A DNA stretch of 46,646 bases from the NCBI GenBank assembly GCA_022360905.1, contig JAKSBX010000069.1:1-46646 (forward strand), in the 5' to 3' direction. Positions 41,000 through 46,646 of this stretch are shown here, in pieces (positions within the stretch are counted from its first letter, which is position 1; each line of letters starts with the position of its first letter). The DNA is from Chromatiales bacterium. GTDB lineage: Bacteria > Pseudomonadota > Gammaproteobacteria > Chromatiales > Chromatiaceae. A program made the translations under genes and the position numbers. The notes under the pieces were generated by a model. It did not search any database and was not told where the DNA came from. It saw nothing but the letters and a program-made list of their open reading frames with translations.

Positions 41000-42145
41000 T
41001 TACTGACGGGATTTAGGGAAGATTTTCACCAACTTTCCATTTCGTTCATCCGTCAACAGATAGAGCAGACCATCTGGTCCCTGTCGTACGTCTCTGATTC
41101 TACCCAGCTTGTCTGTCAACAGGCGCTCCTCATGACGGATCTTGTTGTTTTCAATCTCCAATCTGACCAGTTGTTGGAATTTCAAAGAGCCTACAAATAG
41201 ATTGTCTTTCCAGAGAGGAAACTGTTCCCCCGTGTAGAAGGTCATTCCTGAAGGGGCAATGGATGGAACCCAGGTATGCACAGGCTGTTCCATGCCAGCC
41301 TTATGGGTACCTTCGCCAATCTTAGTACCGATGACATAGTTGACCCCATAGGTGATGATCGGCCAGCCATAATTGAGACCAGCTTGAGGAATATTGATTT
41401 CATCCCCACCTTGGGGGCCATGTTCGTGTATCCAGAGTGAACCACTTGATGGGTGCAATGCGGCACCTTGGATATTCCTATGCCCATAACTGTAGATCTC
41501 GGGTCTCGCATTGTGGTTATCTATGAATGGATTGTCTTGCGGGACACGGCCATCATCATGCAGCCTGATCAGGGATCCCGCATGATCGGAAAGATCTTGT
41601 GCGCGAGGTTTGTCACCCCGGTCGCCCAGCGTGATGAACAGATAGCCCTGATTGTCGAACACCAGCCTGGAGCCGAAGTGGTGACGAGATTTGGTTTTGT
41701 TCGATAGACGAAAAATCACCTCGGTTTCTTCAAGGGTGTGATTTTTCAACTTTCCCCGCATCACCGTGGTACCGTATCGGTTGCCGGTACGCTCGGCATA
41801 AGCGATATAGATGTAGCGATTATTTTCGAATTGGGGGTGAAGCGTTACGTCCAGCAACCCTCCTTGACCGTGGGAACGGATATCGGGTAGCCCCTGAATT
41901 GGCATTGGATCGAGGTTGCCTGCTGCATCCAGGTAACGGAGTGTGCCGTTTTTCTCTGTGATCAGCATGGCTCCACCTGGCAGGAAAACCATCGACCAGG
42001 GATGGGATAGTCGATCAGTCACGACCTCATAGCCGATGATCTGTTTTTCTGTCTCGATAAGATTGTTTGCAAACAGGGGCTGAGCAGCACAAGCGAATAA
42101 CAGATAGATTATCAAACCAGCCCTTGCAACGTTCGTATGATGCAC
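41000..42145 (-). CDS. PQQ-dependent aldose sugar dehydrogenase (YliI-like), exported
   Basis: 381 aa with a signal peptide ending near residue 27 (CAAQPLFA). Six-bladed propeller of the soluble glucose/aldose dehydrogenase family: RLSHPWSMVFLPGGAMLITEK, HGQGGLLDVTLHPQF, SRHHFGSRLVFDNQGYLFITLGDRGD, YGHRNIQGAALHP, HEHGPQGGDEIN, and GLNYGWPIITYG. It oxidises aldoses with PQQ in the periplasm; no pqq synthesis genes are in this window, so cofactor supply is unknown. It is monocistronic. Confidence 0.93.
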   Translation of the reverse strand: MHHTNVARAGLIIYLLFACAAQPLFANNLIETEKQIIGYEVVTDRLSHPWSMVFLPGGAMLITEKNGTLRYLDAAGNLDPMPIQGLPDIRSHGQGGLLDVTLHPQFENNRYIYIAYAERTGNRYGTTVMRGKLKNHTLEETEVIFRLSNKTKSRHHFGSRLVFDNQGYLFITLGDRGDKPRAQDLSDHAGSLIRLHDDGRVPQDNPFIDNHNARPEIYSYGHRNIQGAALHPSSGSLWIHEHGPQGGDEINIPQAGLNYGWPIITYGVNYVIGTKIGEGTHKAGMEQPVHTWVPSIAPSGMTFYTGEQFPLWKDNLFVGSLKFQQLVRLEIENNKIRHEERLLTDKLGRIRDVRQGPDGLLYLLTDERNGKLVKIFPKSRQ

Positions 42146-42280
42146 CTTGGAAACCTCTGAATTATCGGATTTTCATCAGCCCGGCGTATACCGGGATCCA
42201 GGAAATCAAGCACATAGACTCTGGATTACGGCGGAATCTCAGTCCCTAACTTCGAGTCTGCTATTGTGATTTAGTTTAGT

Positions 42281-42476
42281 GCGAATGGCACTTACTTAAA
42301 TTATTTACGCCCCAATTCTGCTGAAGAAGTTGGCTCACCCTAAGAGATTAACCGCCAATGAACGCCAATCACCGCGAATCTTCGCTAATAGAGTCCGCTA
42401 TGTGAGAGTTTTTCGCGGCATTTTGCGGTGATTGGCGTTCATTGGCGGTTTATTCTCTTAAGTTAAGTGCCATTCG
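42281..42476. repeat. palindromic repeat, family B, full copy with terminal repeats
   Basis: Outer arms: GCGAATGGCACTTACTTA (42281-42298) against TAAGTTAAGTGCCATTCG (42459-42476). Inner arms: 42341-42375 (TAAGAGATTAACC + GCCAATGAACGCCAATCACC) against 42425-42460, about 35 bp with one or two mismatches, around a 49-base loop. This fills most of the 399-base gap 42146-42544 before arfB; no gene is seen there. A shared family C-like end, CGTGTTAATCGGCCCTAAA (42475-42493), follows directly. Confidence 0.85.
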
Positions 42477-42544
42477 TGTTAATCGGCCCTAAATAGATTT
42501 AAGATGGTTGTTTGGTATCCATCAACCATTAGCTTGATATTTCA

Positions 42545-42961
42545 ATGGCATTATCGATCAGCGACAAGATAGAGATCCCGGACACTGAGATTCAGTGGAG
42601 TGCGATACATGCCCAGGGATCGGGCGGTCAGAATGTCAATAAAGTCGCCTCTGCGATCCATCTGCGTTTCGATATCAAAGCTTCATCCCTACCTGTACCG
42701 ATAAAGCAGCGCCTCCTGGCCCGTGCCGACAGCCGAATCAGTCGTGACGGGGTGGTGGTGATCAAGGCACAACGTTACCGGGATCAGGAAAAGAACCGCC
42801 GCGACGCCTTGCAACGCCTGCACGCTATGATCAGCAGCGCGATGGTTTCACCAAAAAAACGCTTCAAGACCCGGCCAACAAAGGCATCAGTAAGGCGCCG
42901 TCTGGAGGCTAAAAACAGACGCAGCAAGCAGAAGGCGTTGAGACGCAAGGTGTCGGAGTGA
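42545..42961 (+). CDS. arfB: peptidyl-tRNA hydrolase ArfB (YaeJ)
   Basis: 138 aa. Release-factor-like GGQ motif at 27-29 in AQGSGGQNVNKVASAIHLRF, and a basic C-terminal tail (RPTKASVRRRLEAKNRRSKQKALRRK) that inserts in the mRNA channel of stalled ribosomes. It rescues non-stop complexes without a codon. It lacks the RF1/2 codon-recognition domains and is of normal ArfB length. Confidence 0.96.
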   Translation: MALSISDKIEIPDTEIQWSAIHAQGSGGQNVNKVASAIHLRFDIKASSLPVPIKQRLLARADSRISRDGVVVIKAQRYRDQEKNRRDALQRLHAMISSAMVSPKKRFKTRPTKASVRRRLEAKNRRSKQKALRRKVSE

Positions 42962-43096
42962 GAATGACGCTCGCTCGGCCCGGCGATTGGCCCAGCCTGA
43001 ATAGGGGAGATTCGGTTGGTTCGTCTGTTATTAACCTGGCAACATGGTACGTTGTCGTGGCTTTACAAACCAATAAACATACAGGGTGGCAGCCAA

Positions 43097-43633
43097 TTGG
43101 CTCTTAAATCAACAGTTTTCAAAGCAGAACTGCAAGTATCCAATATGGATGAGCAGCACTATGACACCTATAGCCTGACGCTGGCGAGACACCCTTCGGA
43201 AACCAGTCAGCGCATGATGTTGCGTCTGGCGGTTTTTGCCTTGAATGCAAATCAGCAACTCAGCTTCACAAAAGGGATCAGCACAGAGGATGAACCCGAT
43301 CTTTGGCTGAAGAGCCTGAGTGATGAGATCGAGCTCTGGATTGAACTGGGTCAGCCGGATGAAAAGCGGTTGAGGCGAGCCTGCGGTCGGTCCAATAGAG
43401 TGCTGGTCTATCCTTATGCCGAACGTAGTGCGTCGATCTGGTGGGAGCAGATGCGGGAGACGGTGAGTCGCTTCTCGAATTTGAGTGTGATCAATCTCAC
43501 CCTTGAGGATATGGCTCAGCTGGATGATCTCGCTGAGCGCAATATGCAGCTCCACTCCACCATCCAGGAGGGGCAGTTGTGGCTGGGCAACGATCAAACG
43601 ACCCTGCTGATAGATTTGCAGCAGTGGCAGTAG
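43097..43633 (+). CDS. yaeQ: YaeQ family protein
   Basis: 178 aa with TTG start at 43097, giving LALKSTVFKAELQVSNMD, which lines up with the E. coli YaeQ start; AGGGTGG lies 7 bases upstream. A longer frame back to 43016 has no matching homology. Also present are LTLARHPSETSQRMMLRL, CGRSNRVLVYPYAERSASIWWEQ and IQEGQLWLGNDQTTLLIDL. The fold is PD-(D/E)XK nuclease-like; function unproven. It follows arfB at 135 bases. The stop TAG is the first part of TAGGCCCTAGTG, the short word seen after several genes. Confidence 0.92.
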   Translation: MALKSTVFKAELQVSNMDEQHYDTYSLTLARHPSETSQRMMLRLAVFALNANQQLSFTKGISTEDEPDLWLKSLSDEIELWIELGQPDEKRLRRACGRSNRVLVYPYAERSASIWWEQMRETVSRFSNLSVINLTLEDMAQLDDLAERNMQLHSTIQEGQLWLGNDQTTLLIDLQQWQ

Positions 43634-43651
43634 GCCCTAGTGTAAAGCTGG

Positions 43652-44347
43652 CTACTTGGGATTCCCATCAGGCTTCAAGAGGTAGATCTTTTCCTCCATT
43701 CGACTGACCCCGTGGTGTTGGTAGCGATCTGTATTCCGCAGTAGATCGAGACTATGTAGCAGATTGACGGTGAAGTGTTGTCCGAACAGCTCCCGGACCT
43801 CCGCTTCAGCCACGCTGTAGGGTGGGCCGTTCATCTCATCCTGGGGGTACTCCAGGGTGACCAGGAGCATCTTTGCATGACTGGGTATCAGTTCAGTGAT
43901 CAGGCTGGCGAACTGTTGTCGTTGTTGTGGGTTGAGTGCGATTAATGAGGCTCTGTCGTAGACCGCATCAATATCGGAGTTATCCAGTTGTGCCAGGTCG
44001 AATATATCACCACATAAAAGTTCAAATGGTCCCTGGCGCCACCGCTCGAAATAGGCGCTCGCTTCTACACTCGGTTGAAGATGATGTTCATCGAAGAATT
44101 GGCTTATCGCCAATTGGCTTAACTCAATCCCACGAATGCGGTAACCCTGTTCCGCCAGCCAGAACATATCCCTGCTTTTGCCGCAAAGTGGCGCCAGTAC
44201 CAGGGATCCAGCCGGGAGATAGAGGGTGTGCCAGTAGTTCAGAAGATGTTGATTGAACTCGACATGGTGCCAACCGATATTGTTATCTTTCCAGCGTTGC
44301 AGCCAGTTCTCATTGGGTGCTCTGAGTTCAGTGGTGGATTTGCTCAT
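43652..44347 (-). CDS. tpm: thiopurine S-methyltransferase
   Basis: 231 aa. SAM methyltransferase of the TPMT family: NWLQRWKDNNIGWHHVEFNQHL (16-37), SAM site LVLAPLCGKSRDMFWLAEQGYRIRGIELS, and DAVYDRASLIALNP. Bacterial members methylate thiopurines, selenium and tellurium compounds. AGGA precedes the ATG. It converges with yaeQ (18 bases between stops) and is divergent from the next methyltransferase. Confidence 0.93.
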   Translation of the reverse strand: MSKSTTELRAPNENWLQRWKDNNIGWHHVEFNQHLLNYWHTLYLPAGSLVLAPLCGKSRDMFWLAEQGYRIRGIELSQLAISQFFDEHHLQPSVEASAYFERWRQGPFELLCGDIFDLAQLDNSDIDAVYDRASLIALNPQQRQQFASLITELIPSHAKMLLVTLEYPQDEMNGPPYSVAEAEVRELFGQHFTVNLLHSLDLLRNTDRYQHHGVSRMEEKIYLLKPDGNPK

Positions 44348-44619
44348 GTATCGTCCTGCTGATAGTCACCTTGCTCGCTTGGGAGTATGTTTTTGTTTGG
44401 CCGAGTTGGCAAGCATAATCGAAATGGCATTAGCTTCAAAACCGGGGTCGGAGTAAGCTAACTTGTTATCTATTTTACCTTTTTTTATCAAAAAGGAACC
44501 ATGGAAATTGCTTGAAATCGATCCGGGTTGGTATAATACTGCTCTTTTTTAGGGTTTTTGGCTCACACGATGTGAAAGCCACGGGATTGCGGGGAGTGGA
44601 GATAGGGAGGTCATATGAA

Positions 44620-45513
44620 ATGGGCATGACAGTTGATAAATCGTTTGGCGACTTGGGCCCCGGGGGCAATCAGGATCCAGTAGTTCCGGATTGGCGGAGC
44701 ATGGAGATACCGGATGCCTGGCCCGATCTTTCTAACTTCGGCAGCTTTGGGGGGTTCTGGTCCTTACTCAAGCTGATCGCCGCTAAAAAGCGTCCCATGG
44801 TAGAGCTTCCTGAAGGTATGCCCGGACGGGATATGATTCCCAAGTATGTGCTCAGGGAGTTCCACAATTTTCCCAACGGCAACTATTCAAAGGTGATGAC
44901 ACGGCGTTATATCAATAATTTCGACCGTTTCATGTTGGGTGAAATCAAAAAACTCAGGAAACGTTTGGCATCGGAATTCAAAGGCGCCAGTCGGGTGCTG
45001 GATATCGGCTGTTCCGGCGGCGGCGTTGCGGCTGAGCTGGAGGCTCTGGGTGTCGAGGATGTCTGGGGTATAGATCCTTCACCCTACCTGCTTAAATATG
45101 GCGCGGATGCGTACCCGAACATCAAGTTTGTGCAGGGCATTGCTGAGGAGACGGGCTTTCCGGACAGGCGTTTTGAAGGGGCTACAGCCGGTTTTCTGTT
45201 TCATGAAATGCCGATCAAGTACTTCGAGTTGAGTCTGAAAGAGATCAACCGGATACTCGAGCCGGGCAGTCTGCTGGCCATCGGTGAACCATCCCCGGTT
45301 CAGGCCTACAGTGGTTATTGGGAGATGGCCCGCCGTTTTGGTCTGAAAGGGCTCTACTTCAGCTGGTTTGCCAAATCGATTCACGAACCCTTCCTCAATA
45401 CCTGGCACAATTGTGATTTGCAGGGGCTATTCGATAAGCATGGTTTTGATTTGGTGCTGGATGAAGTCGGTATGCCAATCCGCTATATTCTGGCTCGCAA
45501 ACGGGATCAGTAG
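44620..45513 (+). CDS. class I SAM-dependent methyltransferase, substrate unknown
   Basis: 297 aa from ATG 44620, where GGGAGG lies about 9 bases upstream; the frame is open to a TTG at 44512 but that region is A/T-rich and includes the promoter. SAM motif I is RVLDIGCSGGGVAAE at about 126-140, followed by GIDPSPYLLKYGA and EMPIKYFELSLKEINRILEPGSLLAIGEPS. Residues 1-70 contain a Trp/Pro-rich N-terminus (VPDWRSMEIPDAWPDLSNFG) not known to me. Substrate and family name remain unknown. A further in-frame ATG is at 44626. Confidence 0.82.
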   Translation: MGMTVDKSFGDLGPGGNQDPVVPDWRSMEIPDAWPDLSNFGSFGGFWSLLKLIAAKKRPMVELPEGMPGRDMIPKYVLREFHNFPNGNYSKVMTRRYINNFDRFMLGEIKKLRKRLASEFKGASRVLDIGCSGGGVAAELEALGVEDVWGIDPSPYLLKYGADAYPNIKFVQGIAEETGFPDRRFEGATAGFLFHEMPIKYFELSLKEINRILEPGSLLAIGEPSPVQAYSGYWEMARRFGLKGLYFSWFAKSIHEPFLNTWHNCDLQGLFDKHGFDLVLDEVGMPIRYILARKRDQ

Positions 45514-45581
45514 GCAGCGACCCCTGCCCAAGGCCCTAGAATGATTGTCACGGCGGCCGGTCTCCAATTAGAATCGTGTCG

Positions 45582-46586
45582 ATGACAGAGTCCTCACATC
45601 AACACGCTTTTGCCTCCCTGACGCCGGATACCATGCTCGATGCCATCGAGTCGACCGGGGTTGTCTGCAATGGTCAGTTTCTCGCGCTGAACAGCTATGA
45701 AAACCGGGTTTATCAGGTGGGTCTGGACGATAGCGCGCCGGTCATCGCCAAATTTTATCGGCCGGGTCGGTGGAGCGAAGAGGCAATCCAGGAGGAGCAT
45801 GGTTTCACCCTGGAACTTCTGCAGGCAGACATTCCGGTTGTTGCACCGATGAAGCTCACTTCGGGCGATACGCTCGGTCGCCATGGCGAGTTCCTGTTCG
45901 CGGTTTTTCCACAGCGTGGCGGACAGGCGCCCGATACCAGCGTGACAGACACTCTCTACCGCCTGGGCCAGTGGCTGGGTCAGATTCACAACATTGGCGC
46001 CAAGAAACCATTTGCCCATCGCCCTGGCATGGATCTGCTTGAGGGCATTGAAGTCAGCAACCGGCTTCTGGTTGAAGGCGACTGGATTCCGGCGGATCTC
46101 AGGCCCGCCTGGGACAGCCTGATCCCCGACCTGCAAAGGCTCTGTGCGGCGCGGGTTGATGAAGCCGGCCCGGTAGAAACTCTGCGACTTCATGGCGACT
46201 GTCATTCCGGCAACATCCTGTGCCGGGACGAGCAGATGCTGTTCGTAGATCTGGACGACTGCCGCACGGGGCCAGCTATTCAGGACATGTGGCTGCTACT
46301 TAACGGAGACGATGTCGAGCGGGGCGCCCAGCTCGGAGAACTCCTGGAAGGTTACGAGATGTTCCGTGATTTCAATCGTCGAGAACGCCACTTGATTGAG
46401 CCGCTGCGGTGCTACCGGCAGATCGCGCACTGCGCCTGGCTGGCAAAGCGCTGGGATGACCCTGCGTTTCCGCGATTCTTCCCGTGGTTTGCCCAACCAC
46501 GCTTCTGGTCAGACCAGATTCTCTCGCTGCGGGAGCAACTATCCGCCCTGCAGTCTCCGGCCATCACCGTGCCGGGGCAATACTGA
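45582..46586 (+). CDS. srkA: stress response kinase SrkA (YihE/RdoA)
   Basis: 334 aa from ATG 45582 (GTG 45576 also in frame). Strongly like E. coli SrkA: FLALNSYENRVYQVG, VIAKFYRPGRWSEEAIQEEH, the APH-type catalytic loop LRLHGDCHSGN with D206 as catalytic base, and metal-binding FVDLDDCRTGPAIQDMWLLLNGD (D222, D224, D225). It is a Ser/Thr protein kinase with a Cpx-linked protective role in E. coli. The AWLAKRWDDPAFPRFFPW tail is also conserved. The next gene starts 34 bases after its stop. Confidence 0.95.
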   Translation: MTESSHQHAFASLTPDTMLDAIESTGVVCNGQFLALNSYENRVYQVGLDDSAPVIAKFYRPGRWSEEAIQEEHGFTLELLQADIPVVAPMKLTSGDTLGRHGEFLFAVFPQRGGQAPDTSVTDTLYRLGQWLGQIHNIGAKKPFAHRPGMDLLEGIEVSNRLLVEGDWIPADLRPAWDSLIPDLQRLCAARVDEAGPVETLRLHGDCHSGNILCRDEQMLFVDLDDCRTGPAIQDMWLLLNGDDVERGAQLGELLEGYEMFRDFNRRERHLIEPLRCYRQIAHCAWLAKRWDDPAFPRFFPWFAQPRFWSDQILSLREQLSALQSPAITVPGQY

Positions 46587-46620
46587 GTAACACTTTAAAT
46601 TCGTTTGATTCGAGGTAGGC

Positions 46621-46646
46621 ATGAGCCAGAGTGAGGCCCGTTACAC
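46621..46646 (+). CDS. start of next gene, partial
   Basis: ATG at 46621 with GAGGTAGG about 4-10 bases upstream; only 8 codons (MSQSEARY) are inside the window, in the same direction as srkA and 34 bases after its stop. Nothing about function can be read. Confidence 0.45.

Noticed and set aside
1..46646. CRISPR arrays, tRNA/rRNA genes, prophage or insertion sequences
   Set aside because: No regularly spaced direct repeats, no cloverleaf that I could fold by eye, and no transposase or phage proteins in any frame.

Overview
The window reads as chromosomal DNA of a gammaproteobacterium. The best hints are a two-subunit class III polyhydroxyalkanoate (PHA) synthase (phaE-phaC), the type known from purple sulfur bacteria, together with nhaA, a YaeQ/ArfB/SrkA gene set and a class II LitR/short-LOV cluster like that of Pseudomonas putida. 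A chemolithotrophic Chromatiales-type lineage (for example a sulfur oxidiser of the Sedimenticola/Thiodiazotropha kind) is my inference, not something the window proves. No rRNA, tRNA, CRISPR array, phage or transposase gene was seen. Almost everything looks like resident chromosome, apart from short dispersed palindromic repeats.

Layout. 1-4170: 3' end of pyruvate phosphate dikinase, a membrane VTT-domain/flavin disulfide-reductase fusion, and a secreted protein with a duplicated six-cysteine module. 4360-4535: a perfect FNR box in front of a 30-codon microgene. 4800-11050: the PHA locus. phaB, a phasin gene, phaR and phaA lie on the minus strand; phaE-phaC is on the plus strand. TTGTGC/GCACAA dyads that look like PhaR operators precede the phasin and phaE genes. 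11200-12745: a TGTACA dyad, a 54-aa ORF, an RnfG-like FMN-binding protein and a periplasmic glutathione peroxidase. 13177-18129: nhaA, a COQ8/ADCK3-like atypical kinase with an NDUFA9-like SDR, a PrxQ peroxiredoxin and a MoCF/CinA-like protein.

18332-30942 is the most striking part. It holds a short LOV blue-light photoreceptor; a six-gene minus-strand operon (FAD oxidoreductase, DUF1365, cyclopropane-synthase-like methyltransferase, MFS transporter, DUF3833 lipoprotein, chalcone-isomerase-like protein); a divergent SDR/NTF2-like pair; a cNMP-binding protein; and a litR-phrB-ybgA operon. The MerR-type regulator lacks the histidine that binds B12, so it is class II LitR-like. TGTACA box pairs lie at the litR promoter, in the divergent lipid-operon/SDR promoter, and far away before the 54-aa ORF/RnfG-like/Gpx operon. 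I read this as a light-responsive lipid-remodelling, DNA-repair and peroxide-defence regulon.

31198-46646 is ordinary core and accessory content: truncated haemoglobin, periplasmic rhodanese, a long coiled-coil SPOR protein, a YdbH-like protein with a YdbL-type lipoprotein, an RpfC-like hybrid histidine kinase, a PQQ-type sugar dehydrogenase, ArfB, YaeQ, Tpm, a SAM methyltransferase, SrkA, and the first codons of a further gene. Two or three families of short palindromic repeats lie in the gaps. Two of them seem to share terminal sequences around unrelated hairpin cores.
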